NCBI RefSeq assembly: GCF_019904295.1
Contig: NZ_CP065359.1
Span: 831,001-895,000, forward strand
Direction: 5' to 3'
Source: Ruegeria sp. SCSIO 43209
GTDB lineage: Bacteria > Pseudomonadota > Alphaproteobacteria > Rhodobacterales > Rhodobacteraceae
DNA length: 64,000 bases
Both the position numbers and the translations under genes were made by a program. Every line of letters begins with the position of its first letter. Positions within the stretch are counted from its first letter, which is position 1. The notes beneath the pieces were generated by a model, which saw only the letters and a program-made list of their open reading frames with translations, did not search any database and was not told where the DNA came from. Below are positions 35,832 through 44,513 of the stretch, in pieces.

Positions 35832-36419
35832 ATGGCGCGTACACAAGGTTCTCATTCCGATATAACCGGCCCCCGCATTCGTGAGGCCGCACTGGGGCTG
35901 TTTGCCCGTCATGGCTATGCCGCGGTTTCAATGCGGCAGATCGCAGGCGAGGTGGGGGTGCAGGCTGGGGCACTCTATAATTACACGCCCGACAAGCAGA
36001 GCCTGCTGTTTCGGCTGATGCGCGATCACATGCAGGATCTGATGGCCGCCTATGACGATCTCGACCGGTTTGATGATCCACAAGATGCGTTGCGTCAGTT
36101 TGTCGGGTTCCACATCCGTTTTCACCTGCAGCGTCCCGACGAGGTGTTCATCGCTTATATGGAGCTGCGCAATCTGAACCCCGAAAATTTTGCCGAAATC
36201 GAGGCCTTGCGCCGCCGTTACGAGGACTCGTTAGAGCATATTCTGCGTAACGGGCAGCAATCGGGTCAATTTTCGGTCTCCGATACCAAGATCGCTACCT
36301 TGGCGGTGATCGCCATGCTGAATGGTGTGATCACTTGGTATCGCAGCGGCGGCCGCCTGTCGCTGGATGAGGTCGAGCAGGTGTATTGGGACATGGTCCG
36401 CAAAGCGGTTACCGCCTGA
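35832..36419 (+). CDS. TetR-family transcriptional regulator
   Basis: This 195-residue regulator has an N-terminal helix-turn-helix (about 13-60: RIREAALGLFARHGY, VSMRQIAGEVGVQAGALYNY) and a helical ligand domain (about 80-190). It resembles TetR proteins with the TetR_C_33/LiuR-like C-terminus, often linked to acyl-CoA or branched-chain metabolism; that link is only a guess here. A perfect palindrome at 35800-35821 is the likely operator. It converges on the pirin gene with 7 bases between stops. Confidence 0.85.
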   Translation: MARTQGSHSDITGPRIREAALGLFARHGYAAVSMRQIAGEVGVQAGALYNYTPDKQSLLFRLMRDHMQDLMAAYDDLDRFDDPQDALRQFVGFHIRFHLQRPDEVFIAYMELRNLNPENFAEIEALRRRYEDSLEHILRNGQQSGQFSVSDTKIATLAVIAMLNGVITWYRSGGRLSLDEVEQVYWDMVRKAVTA

Positions 36420-36426
36420 CCAGCCC

Positions 36427-37338
36427 TTAGTGGGCCGGGCGGATGAACGTTCCGTTCCGCAACTCCCGAAACGCTTGCTGTAATTCTGCCTGCGTATTCA
36501 TCACGATCGGGCCATGCCACGCCACGGGTTCATCGATCGGAGCGCCCGAGATCAAAAGAAACCGTACACCCTCGGGCCCGGCCTGAACCGTGATTTCGTC
36601 TCCGGTCCCGAACCGAACCAACGTCCTGTCTCCTGACATGTCGCGGATGTTGACCTCTTGCCCGGCGATCTCTTTCTCTAGAAGAATTCCAGTTGGCTGA
36701 GACGCATCCGCAAAGGCAGCGCTGCCTTCAAAGATATAGGCGAAGGCCCGGCGGTATGTGTCGATCGGAATGGTTTTTTTCACCCCTGCCGGTATGCTGA
36801 TATCCAGGTATTGCGGATCGGCAGCGATACCGTCCACTGGGCCGGTACGTCCCCAGAATGTACCGACAATCACACGGACCTTTGTCCCATCATCATCGAT
36901 GATTTCTGGAATATCAGTGCTTTGAACGTCCTGATAGCGCGGGGTGGCCATTTTCTGATCTGATGGCAGATTGCCCCACAGCTGGAACCCATGCATCTGA
37001 CCGCTGGCCGACCCCTTGGGCATTTCCTGATGCAGGATACCTGACCCGGCGGTCATCCACTGGACATCTCCGGCACCCAGCGTGCCGCTATTGCCCAGCG
37101 AGTCGCTGTGTTCGACTGTACCGGACAGGACATAAGTGATCGTTTCGATGCCCCGATGCGGATGCCACGGAAAACCGGCCATATAGTCCAATGGGTTGTC
37201 ATTCCGGAAATCATCGAACAGCAGAAACGGGTCCAGTTCCGACGGGTCCTGAAACCCAAACGCCCGGTGCAATTTGACGCCCGCGCCTTCCATTGTCGGG
37301 ACCGCCTTGCGGAATTCCAAAGTTGGTCTGAGTGACAT
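36427..37338 (-). CDS. Pirin family protein
   Basis: This 303-residue bicupin has the pirin metal ligands in PWHPHRGIETI (about 57-67) and later SGILHQEMPKG, giving three His and one Glu. The C-terminal pirin domain follows (about 180-285, with ISGAPIDEPVAWHGPIVMNT). Family members are metal-dependent proteins, some with quercetinase activity. A perfect AGGAGG precedes the ATG. It is transcribed toward the TetR gene. Confidence 0.9.
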   Translation of the reverse strand: MSLRPTLEFRKAVPTMEGAGVKLHRAFGFQDPSELDPFLLFDDFRNDNPLDYMAGFPWHPHRGIETITYVLSGTVEHSDSLGNSGTLGAGDVQWMTAGSGILHQEMPKGSASGQMHGFQLWGNLPSDQKMATPRYQDVQSTDIPEIIDDDGTKVRVIVGTFWGRTGPVDGIAADPQYLDISIPAGVKKTIPIDTYRRAFAYIFEGSAAFADASQPTGILLEKEIAGQEVNIRDMSGDRTLVRFGTGDEITVQAGPEGVRFLLISGAPIDEPVAWHGPIVMNTQAELQQAFRELRNGTFIRPAH

Positions 37339-37497
37339 AAACGCCTCCTGATCCTTTGACCGGAACTTATGCGTCGGCCTGAGGCAGTCAATTTGCGCAG
37401 GAACACTGAAGCTGTGCGAAGATGCTCAGACAGGTGACGCGGTGCTGTCCTTTGCGTATCAAAGCGGTTAAAGCGGGCGGACAATCAGGAGAACAAT

Positions 37498-37968
37498 ATG
37501 CAAGAAGAAGTGCTGGCTACAGTCGCGGCCTCGGCACCGCGGCGCTGGACTGGGGTAGGGATGCTGGTCACGGTCGGGGCGTTGGTCATTTACGTCGCGT
37601 TGGCATCGCCGCCTGAGTTAGGCTGGCAGGTCTTCTTACTGGTTTCCGGGGCAGCTGCGTTCTGGTTAGCCCGTCGCATGTGGTACGCGACCGAAGACAG
37701 GATCGAGCTGACCCAATCCCAATTGCGCACAGGCTCGGGGCAGGTGATCTGCAATATCGAGGATGTCGAAGGCGTAGACCGGGGCGTGTTCGCATTTAAG
37801 CCATCAAATGGCTTCTTGGTAATCACTCATGCACGAAGCTCAAACCAGTGGGCGCCCGGTCTTTGGTGGCGTGTCGGACGAAGGATTGGCATAGGCGGCA
37901 TGACAGCCGCCGCCGAGACCAAATACATGTCGGAAATGCTGTCGGCGATGCTTGCTGAAAAGAGTTAG
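37498..37968 (+). CDS. Hypothetical membrane protein
   Basis: This 156-residue protein has two adjacent hydrophobic helices (about 19-37 and 43-60) followed by a soluble domain that looks like a bacterial PH-type or DUF2244-like fold (about 65-150, with EDRIELTQSQL and GFLVITHARSS). No function is recognised. GGAG precedes the ATG at 37498. Its stop overlaps the end of the convergent Tad-type gene by 4 bases. Confidence 0.7.
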   Translation: MQEEVLATVAASAPRRWTGVGMLVTVGALVIYVALASPPELGWQVFLLVSGAAAFWLARRMWYATEDRIELTQSQLRTGSGQVICNIEDVEGVDRGVFAFKPSNGFLVITHARSSNQWAPGLWWRVGRRIGIGGMTAAAETKYMSEMLSAMLAEKS

Positions 37969-38561
37969 ACACCCAAGCAAGCAGGGTCGGTATTGACGAT
38001 CTGGTCGAAAACACGCGGGTGTGTGAAGACCAGATTATCCATTTCAAAGTCAGCAAATTTGAATGCCATCTGGAATGGCGCTTTGTATGTATTGTTGGTT
38101 TCGACCAGTATCATTGAGCCGTTATCAGGCATTACCGGAAGCCGTTGTTTGATTTTCACGATCTCTGCGTCGGTCCATTTCTGATATCCAGTGCCCCGCA
38201 CGCAGGACCATAGAACATCGTGGAGATCGTTATCACCATCATAGGTCAGATAGGTCACACGCATCGAGACCGGTGCTCTGGTATCAACCATGTTTTCCAG
38301 AAGGTCGTACATAGTGTTGATATACGCGGCGTTAACATCTTCAGCTTCGCGTGAGAGCACATCCGCAACTGCGTAGGCTCCTTTGATGTTGATCGCGCTT
38401 TGGCGATAGCTGTCATAATAGGTGTAAGACGCAAACATTGACCAGAACAGCAGCGGCAATATCAGCATTGCCTCGACCGATAAGGCGCCGTCTTCTCGTT
38501 TGAGAAAGCGGTTCAGCAGTGCCTTGGGAAGGTTGCGATTTTCTTTGTTAGTTCGAGGCAT
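37965..38561 (-). CDS. TadE/TadF-like pilus assembly protein
   Basis: This 198-residue protein has a basic N-terminus, then FLKREDGALSVEAMLILPLL (about 20-39), the pseudopilin-like processing and membrane segment of TadE/TadF, and a periplasmic domain. The ATG at 38561 lies 14 bases inside the end of the upstream gene and has GGATG upstream; a longer reading to 38684 is rejected as overlapping. It is third in a three-gene overlapping set, predicted to act as a minor pseudopilin in Tad (Flp) pilus assembly. Confidence 0.75.
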   Translation of the reverse strand: MPRTNKENRNLPKALLNRFLKREDGALSVEAMLILPLLFWSMFASYTYYDSYRQSAINIKGAYAVADVLSREAEDVNAAYINTMYDLLENMVDTRAPVSMRVTYLTYDGDNDLHDVLWSCVRGTGYQKWTDAEIVKIKQRLPVMPDNGSMILVETNNTYKAPFQMAFKFADFEMDNLVFTHPRVFDQIVNTDPACLGV

Positions 38562-39165
38562 CGGCCACATCCACTGTTGTGTCAGATGAATCGTCAGGAT
38601 CAGCTGATGAACCACCAAATGGTTCATGAACAAATACGGTCGTCGCCTGCAATTCCCATTGGCCGTCGTTGTCCTGCTTCGCAATGCCGCTCAGCATCGA
38701 AAGCCCAAAAACAGGTGAAACCTCAAGACAGGCGCGGATAATCATAAGCTCATTTGAAGTCCCTTGTTCAAAAACAACTTCGTCCGGCTTACGAATTGTC
38801 TCCGGAGTGTCGACGCAATAGGGGGTTGGATCCAACTGATTGCCGACCCGCGGATCAATGGACTTCATCTCGAGCGCGAGGTTTTCCGAGCAATTGGTTA
38901 TCAGCGCTTCGTCGCAGATCATTTTCTTCAGCAGCGCGTGATCCCATTCATCTTCCCCTTCAGGAAGGCGATTAAGCCGAACCTCCCGAATTGTCATATC
39001 CAGAGATCGTTCAAGATCGGCATGGTGGAAGGATTGCAATCCCAGATCCATGCCTGAATAAGCGACATACAGGAAGAATGGAAACCAGAAGATAAACTCG
39101 ATAGACGAGTTTCCATCCTCATTCTTTCGAAATCTCCGAAGCCGATTCCGCAGTGTCTTTGTCAT
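38548..39165 (-). CDS. TadE-like minor pseudopilin
   Basis: This 205-residue protein begins RFRKNEDGNSSIEFIFWFPF, a TadE-type basic region, Glu and membrane helix, followed by a periplasmic domain with several cysteines (MICDEALITNCSE, PYCVDTPE). The start overlaps the stop of the VWA/TadG gene by 4 bases. It is part of a Tad-like set. The main flp-tadABC genes are not in this window. Confidence 0.75.
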   Translation of the reverse strand: MTKTLRNRLRRFRKNEDGNSSIEFIFWFPFFLYVAYSGMDLGLQSFHHADLERSLDMTIREVRLNRLPEGEDEWDHALLKKMICDEALITNCSENLALEMKSIDPRVGNQLDPTPYCVDTPETIRKPDEVVFEQGTSNELMIIRACLEVSPVFGLSMLSGIAKQDNDGQWELQATTVFVHEPFGGSSADPDDSSDTTVDVADASN

Positions 39166-40988
39166 TGGGTCAGCCTCAGGTTTTGAATGGAGGTGCTGAT
39201 TGAATCGAAGACGCGTTCAATCTGATTGCCGGTCGCTTCATAGTAACGGGCAGGTTTGATCGCGCAGTCTTTCAGCATCTGCTTAACACCGTAGGGTGCC
39301 TCAAAAGCGATCGAGAAGATGATGACATTATCTTCTTCAGCTTCTTCGCAGAGATCTACAACATTTGGATTTTTGGTCGAAGGACCAATTTCGGTCGTGG
39401 AGTCAGCTGCAAATTCTTCGCCGCGATCCCAGCCATAAGCGTGACGCAACATATTCCGAATTGCGTATTTTTCAGTATGCGCCCAGACATCAGGCCATTC
39501 CAGTTCTACCGGATCGGAATCTGTTGAAAGCCCTTCGGAGTCTTCGCGTGTTTGCGATCGATCCATCGAATAGCAGGTGCCGTTGTAGTAATCCGTACAG
39601 CGGTAGCGCATATAAGTCCCATTGCCATGGGCATGATCTTGGTATTTGTCGCGGGTCCAGCGCCTGTACGAACTGTCCCGCACAGTTGTGGCGACATTAG
39701 GCCAAGCCCAGCGGTCATACTCTTCATCGTAGATAGAATACGTTTCGGCATCTTCATTCCAATAGATGTCCGAGGGGCCGTCATTATAAGGCGGATTCAC
39801 TTTGTGCTGATAAGTGTTTTCGCCATCCGTCATCAGCACCAGAACCTTGAGGGTGTCCGTGGTCTTGTTAGGGGCTGGCCGAATCGCGAACGAGTCCGGA
39901 ATTTCTGAACTGTCTGCAATCTGAGCGATCAGCGGTTGGATACTATCGTCAAGCAAAGTTAGACCCCACTTGAGGCCCACATCGATCGAAGTCCAGCCGC
40001 TTGCCACAAGATTCTGGATCTGACCTTTCAGAATGTCAGGATCATTCTGGATTACCGTCATCTCTCGCCGATCTGTGGTGGTTTCAAGACGGCACGTATT
40101 GCTGGTTACCAACGTGTCGCTGAACCTTTTGTCGCTGGAGCCATTATCCTTGAAATGAAGAGTTTGCGGGACATAATCCCCTTTTGTGATGATGTTTCCT
40201 TCGTCGTCCACGATGTCGTAATAGTTGAAATCGGTCGTTGTGTAGTCCGAAGCCTGGAAATCGATGCAATTGGCCCTTTCGTTAGCCCCGATCGTGTTCA
40301 AAGCATTCATAAGGTAGTCAGGCACCGACACCTGTTCCGAGTAGGGCACGATTGAGATCGACAATCTACCATCTTCAGATTTCAGGATCATCTCATCGAT
40401 AAAGTCCTCAGCGGCACTTTTGAGGTTGGTCAGCTTTGTCCCGCGCATCGAACCCGAGACGTCCAGAACCAATGAAATTTCGACGTTACCAATCGATTCT
40501 TCGGCGATGCTGGTGGCGGTTGTATCAATGTAATCGACGCCACTCCATTTCATGAAGTGTGTCTCAATGCTCATGTCGGCGCTGGCTTCGACTTTCCGCT
40601 TTCCTTCAAGTTCTGCAACCTGAGTCACGGTTCCGTCGTCGTTTGTCGTGCATGTCTCGGGCTCGACCTTGATATTTTTGATGATATTCGTATCGAAACC
40701 TTCTTTGCGAATGTAATCATTCACCACGACCCGTGGGCAAAGCTCTTGGTCCAGGTCAGCTGCGGCAAGGACCGCGCGGTCCAGTGCGTATTGTAGCCTT
40801 ACCCTTTCGCGATCATACCGCATGACGTCGACCGCGAACCCGGCCACGGTGAAGACTATCACGATCAGGAAAAGGGCAAGGATCGTCATCGTGCCTTCTG
40901 TCGAAGAAACAAAGTGCCGCAAGTGCCGCGAACAACTGTTTTCGCGGCAGAGACGGTTGAATTGGGCCTTCAAATCAAACTTGCGCAT
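39162..40988 (-). CDS. TadG-like protein with von Willebrand factor A domain
   Basis: This 608-residue protein has a TadG-type N-terminus (TMTILALFLIVIVFTVAGFA, about 33-52, one membrane helix) and a large periplasmic VWA domain with the metal-ion-dependent adhesion motif LVLDVSGSMRG (about 179-189). Long Tyr/Asp-rich inserts interrupt the domain (about 405-470). It probably helps assemble or anchor Tad pili at the envelope. It is first in the set and divergent from glutamate dehydrogenase across 325 bases. Confidence 0.82.
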   Translation of the reverse strand: MRKFDLKAQFNRLCRENSCSRHLRHFVSSTEGTMTILALFLIVIVFTVAGFAVDVMRYDRERVRLQYALDRAVLAAADLDQELCPRVVVNDYIRKEGFDTNIIKNIKVEPETCTTNDDGTVTQVAELEGKRKVEASADMSIETHFMKWSGVDYIDTTATSIAEESIGNVEISLVLDVSGSMRGTKLTNLKSAAEDFIDEMILKSEDGRLSISIVPYSEQVSVPDYLMNALNTIGANERANCIDFQASDYTTTDFNYYDIVDDEGNIITKGDYVPQTLHFKDNGSSDKRFSDTLVTSNTCRLETTTDRREMTVIQNDPDILKGQIQNLVASGWTSIDVGLKWGLTLLDDSIQPLIAQIADSSEIPDSFAIRPAPNKTTDTLKVLVLMTDGENTYQHKVNPPYNDGPSDIYWNEDAETYSIYDEEYDRWAWPNVATTVRDSSYRRWTRDKYQDHAHGNGTYMRYRCTDYYNGTCYSMDRSQTREDSEGLSTDSDPVELEWPDVWAHTEKYAIRNMLRHAYGWDRGEEFAADSTTEIGPSTKNPNVVDLCEEAEEDNVIIFSIAFEAPYGVKQMLKDCAIKPARYYEATGNQIERVFDSISTSIQNLRLTQ

Positions 40989-41313
40989 AATTGGTTCCTC
41001 GGTCGATCAGACACACTGATGCCAGCACTTCGCAACTTTAATAATTTACCCACGGATCGTGGCGAGATTTGGGCGCAGTGGACACTATGCTGCTCGTTTT
41101 TAACGAGATTCAGCTTTATTCCCGGTGTTATTGGTGGTTTTGTTTCGCGCCTTTGGACAATCGCGCGGCTTTCGTTAACGCCCGACTCACCAATGGAGCT
41201 GAAAAGTAAAGTTCACAAACTGATGAAAATACGTGCAGTTACTGATTGCGGTATTTGGCAAGCAGTGCGACAAAAAGTCATGACGTATCTCGTCTACCGG
41301 CACGGAGGATTTT
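40989..41313. other. Divergent intergenic region (tadG-like / gdh)
   Basis: No gene is seen in these 325 bases. A short perfect inverted repeat CTCGTT-TTT-AACGAG lies at 41093-41107. The region must hold promoters for both divergent units; a GGAGG site sits just before the gdh ATG. Confidence 0.5.
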
Positions 41314-42744
41314 ATGACCGGCATTAAAGAACCCAGCTTTCGTGAGAGTGTTGATTTGATGTTCAACAGAGCGGCGTCTCTGATGGATTTGCCGCCCGGG
41401 CTAGAAGAGAAGATACGGGTTTGTAATGCCACCTACACCGTTCGGTTCGGGGTGCGTCTGCGGGGGCAGATCCACACCTTTACCGGATATCGTTCGGTTC
41501 ATTCGGAACATATGGAGCCGGTAAAGGGTGGCATTCGCTATGCCTTGGCGGTGAACCAGGATGAGGTCGAAGCGCTCGCTGCGCTCATGACTTACAAGTG
41601 TGCACTGGTCGAAGCGCCCTTTGGTGGCTCGAAAGGGGGCCTTTGCATTGATCCTCGCCAGTATGAAGAACATGAGATGGAACAGATCACGCGTCGTTTT
41701 GCCTATGAGCTGGCAAAGCGCGATCTGATCAACCCCTCACAGAACGTGCCTGCGCCCGATATGGGAACAGGCGAGCGCGAAATGGCGTGGATGGCTGACC
41801 AATATGCGCGGATGAATACGACCGATATCAACGCGCGAGCCTGTGTGACAGGTAAACCGCTGAACGCGGGAGGCATCGCGGGCAGGGTCGAAGCAACCGG
41901 GCGCGGCATCCAATACGCGTTGCGCGAATTCTTCCGAAACCCGGAAGACGTCAAGAAGGCGAACTTGTCAGGCACGCTGGACGGAAAGCGCGTCGTCGTG
42001 CAGGGATTGGGTAACGTGGGCTATCACGCAGCCAAGTTCCTCAGCGAGGAAGACGGGTCGCGTGTGGTCGGCATCATCGAATGGGATGGCGCACTGTACA
42101 ATCCCGATGGCATCGACGTAGAAGCCGTGCGGCAGTGGATCGTCAAGCATGGCGGCGTGAAGGACTATCCCGACGCCACGCATTCCGCCGAGGGCGGCGC
42201 GGTACTTGAAGCCGAGTGTGACATCCTGATTCCGGCGGCGCTGGAGGGGGTAATAAACCTATCCAACGCCGAACGTATTAAGGCACCACTGATCATCGAG
42301 GCCGCCAACGGGCCTGTCACGGCGGGTGCTGATGAGATCATGCGCAAGAAAGGCACGGTGATCATTCCTGACATGTATGCAAACGCCGGTGGTGTGACCG
42401 TGTCCTATTTTGAATGGGTCAAAAACCTCAGCCACATCCGTTTTGGCCGGATGCAGCGGCGTCAGGAAGAAGCTCGGCATGAGTTGATCGTCAGCGAACT
42501 GGAACGGTTGGATCGGTATCTGGGTGACGCTTGGTCGATGTCTCCGGATTTCAAGGCCAAGTACCTAAAGGGCGCTGGCGAGTTGGAGCTGGTGCGTTCT
42601 GGTCTCGATGACACGATGCGCATTGCCTATCAGTCGATGAGCGAAGTCTGGCATGATCGCGCAGATGTCGACGATCTGCGCACGGCGGCCTATATCGTTG
42701 CGATCGACCGCGTCTCAAAAAGCTATCGCGCCAAGGGCCTCTGA
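41314..42744 (+). CDS. Glu/Leu/Phe/Val dehydrogenase (glutamate dehydrogenase)
   Basis: This 476-residue cytoplasmic enzyme is predicted to oxidise glutamate to 2-oxoglutarate and ammonium. The catalytic Lys is in PFGGSKGGLCIDP (about 101-113), preceded by KGGIRY, and the dinucleotide fold has VVQGLGNVGYHAAKFL (about 227-242). After the fold an acidic residue (GIIEWDG) hints at NAD use. The length is somewhat longer than the usual 410-450. It is followed by a clear terminator and the sarcosine oxidase operon, so nitrogen flow from methylated glycine to glutamate may be linked. Confidence 0.9.
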   Translation: MTGIKEPSFRESVDLMFNRAASLMDLPPGLEEKIRVCNATYTVRFGVRLRGQIHTFTGYRSVHSEHMEPVKGGIRYALAVNQDEVEALAALMTYKCALVEAPFGGSKGGLCIDPRQYEEHEMEQITRRFAYELAKRDLINPSQNVPAPDMGTGEREMAWMADQYARMNTTDINARACVTGKPLNAGGIAGRVEATGRGIQYALREFFRNPEDVKKANLSGTLDGKRVVVQGLGNVGYHAAKFLSEEDGSRVVGIIEWDGALYNPDGIDVEAVRQWIVKHGGVKDYPDATHSAEGGAVLEAECDILIPAALEGVINLSNAERIKAPLIIEAANGPVTAGADEIMRKKGTVIIPDMYANAGGVTVSYFEWVKNLSHIRFGRMQRRQEEARHELIVSELERLDRYLGDAWSMSPDFKAKYLKGAGELELVRSGLDDTMRIAYQSMSEVWHDRADVDDLRTAAYIVAIDRVSKSYRAKGL

Positions 42745-42771
42745 GCGCCCAGACAACAGAAGATTCTTGAG

Positions 42772-42799
42772 TGGCCAACCATCGGGTTGGCCATTTTTC
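42772..42799 (+). terminator. Intrinsic terminator after glutamate dehydrogenase
   Basis: TGGCCAACC and its exact complement pair over 9 bases around ATCG and are followed by TTTTT (42794-42798). The hairpin lies 27 bases after the stop. Confidence 0.9.
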
Positions 42800-42940
42800 A
42801 TTTAGGTCGAAGTCGTCAGAGTGAATGGATTAGTCGCCCAGCGACAAGTTTTCGTCGAAAACAGGAGTGGAACCGGATTCCGGCGTTGTTACTGCTGGGT
42901 GAAGTTGGTTTGATGCCGACACACCTGTAGGGAGTTCTGA

Positions 42941-44194
42941 ATGCGTTTCTCCGGCTTACGTGTCCTGAAAGAGGGCCTGACCGGCAACAAAGGCTGGACG
43001 CCGCACTGGCGCGAGCCTGAACCGAAATCCGAATATGACGTCGTCATTATCGGCGGCGGAGGTCATGGGTTGAGCACGGCCTATTATCTGGCCAAGGAAC
43101 ATGGTCTGACCAATATCGCTGTTCTGGAAAAGGGCTATATCGGTGGGGGCAATATCGGGCGCAACACCACCATTGTGCGCGCGAACTATTTTTTGCAGGG
43201 CAATTCCGAGTTCTACTCGCACTCATTGAAGCTGTGGGAAGGTCTTGAGCAGGATCTGAACTACAATGTCATGCATTCGCAACGCGGGATCATCAACCTG
43301 TTCCATTCGGACGGGCAGCGTGATGCCGCTGCGCGCCGGGGCAACATGATGATCAGTCAGGGTGACGATGCTATCCTGCTCAATCGCGATGAATTGAGGC
43401 GGATGGTGCCCTATCTGAATTTCGATGACCTTAGGTTCCCTCTGTATGGCGGTCTCTACCACCCGCGCGGAGGTACAGCGCGACACGATGCCGTGGCCTG
43501 GGGCTATGCGCGCGGAGCGGACCAGCGCGGCGTGGATCTGATCCAGAACTGCGAAGTGACCGGTATTGATATCGAGAATGGCGTGGTGCGCGGTGTTCAG
43601 ACCTCGCGTGGGCCGATCCGGGCCAAGAAGGTGGCGATGGTTGCTGCCGGGCGTTCAGGTCAGGTGGCGGCGATGGCTGGAATGAGGCTGCCGATTGAAA
43701 GCCATGTCTTGCAGGCCTTCGTGACCGAAGGTCTGAAGCCCTGCATCGATCATGTGGTGACGTTTGGCATGGGGCATTTCTATATCAGCCAGTCAGATAA
43801 GGGCGGTCTGGTCTTTGGCGGTGATCTGGATTTTTACGCCTCCTATGCGGCGCGAGGTAACTTGCCCACCGTCGAAAGCGTGATGGAGGCCGGGATGGCG
43901 CTGATGCCGATGATCGGCAAGGCGCGGGTGCTGCGATCCTGGGGCGGGATCATGGATATGTCGCCCGATGGCTCTCCGATCATCGACCGGACGGATATCG
44001 ACGGGCTCTATCTGAATGCCGGCTGGAACTATGGCGGGTTCAAGGCGGTTCCGGGTTCGGGGAACGTGTTTGCGCATCTGATTGCGACGGATCGGTATCA
44101 CGAGAATGCCACCGGCTTCCGACTGGATCGTTTCCGCACCGGGCGCGGGATTATCGATGAAGAGGGCAAGGGCTCTCAGCACAATCTGCATTGA
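42941..44194 (+). CDS. soxB: Sarcosine oxidase, beta subunit
   Basis: This 417-residue flavoprotein subunit of the heterotetrameric sarcosine oxidase demethylates sarcosine to glycine, with tetrahydrofolate as one-carbon acceptor. The FAD motif is DVVIIGGGGHGLSTAYYLA (about 28-46); the substrate-site region is YHPRGGTARHDAVAWGYARG, and the C-terminal SPDGSPIIDRTDIDGLYLNA is typical of SoxB. GGGAG precedes the ATG. It is first in soxBDAG. Confidence 0.95.
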   Translation: MRFSGLRVLKEGLTGNKGWTPHWREPEPKSEYDVVIIGGGGHGLSTAYYLAKEHGLTNIAVLEKGYIGGGNIGRNTTIVRANYFLQGNSEFYSHSLKLWEGLEQDLNYNVMHSQRGIINLFHSDGQRDAAARRGNMMISQGDDAILLNRDELRRMVPYLNFDDLRFPLYGGLYHPRGGTARHDAVAWGYARGADQRGVDLIQNCEVTGIDIENGVVRGVQTSRGPIRAKKVAMVAAGRSGQVAAMAGMRLPIESHVLQAFVTEGLKPCIDHVVTFGMGHFYISQSDKGGLVFGGDLDFYASYAARGNLPTVESVMEAGMALMPMIGKARVLRSWGGIMDMSPDGSPIIDRTDIDGLYLNAGWNYGGFKAVPGSGNVFAHLIATDRYHENATGFRLDRFRTGRGIIDEEGKGSQHNLH

Positions 44195-44202
44195 GGGGCG
44201 CG

Positions 44203-44253
44203 ATGTTGGATTTGGGTATTATTGAAAAGATCAAGAAGGGCGCGCGGCTATGA
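44203..44253 (+). CDS. 16-residue leader ORF translationally coupled to soxD
   Basis: ATG 44203 with GAGGGG upstream opens a 16-codon frame (MLDLGIIEKIKKGARL) whose TGA overlaps the soxD ATG (ATGA). soxD has only a poor ribosome-binding site of its own, so ribosomes ending here could re-start on soxD. It could also be a real micro-protein or the relic of an older soxD start. Confidence 0.45.
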   Translation: MLDLGIIEKIKKGARL

Positions 44254-44513
44254 GGATCACCTGTCCATATTGCGGCGAGCGGGATCGGCGCGAATTCTAC
44301 TATCGCGGGGCGGCAGTGGATCTGGACCGACCGGCCCCGGATGCCGGTGAGGCGGCTTGGGATGATTTTGTCTACCAACGGGAAAACCCGGCAGGGCCGA
44401 CACGAGAGCTTTGGTATCACGAAGGCGGGTGCGGTACTTGGATCGTGGTCACACGAAACACGGTCACGCATGAGATGATCGACGCGCAGCCGGCATCGGA
44501 GGAGCGGGCATGA
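44250..44513 (+). CDS. soxD: Sarcosine oxidase, delta subunit
   Basis: This 87-residue small subunit has the structural zinc site Cys5-x2-Cys8 (TCPYCGE) and His57-x3-Cys61 (YHEGGCGTW), as known for SoxD. It has no catalytic role by itself but stabilises the tetramer. It starts in an ATGA overlap with a 16-codon leader ORF and ends in a 4-base overlap with soxA. Confidence 0.95.
   Translation: MRITCPYCGERDRREFYYRGAAVDLDRPAPDAGEAAWDDFVYQRENPAGPTRELWYHEGGCGTWIVVTRNTVTHEMIDAQPASEERA

Noticed and set aside
41093..41107. CTCGTT-TTT-AACGAG inverted repeat as an operator
   Set aside because: Six-base arms are expected by chance at this frequency; noted only in the intergenic entry.
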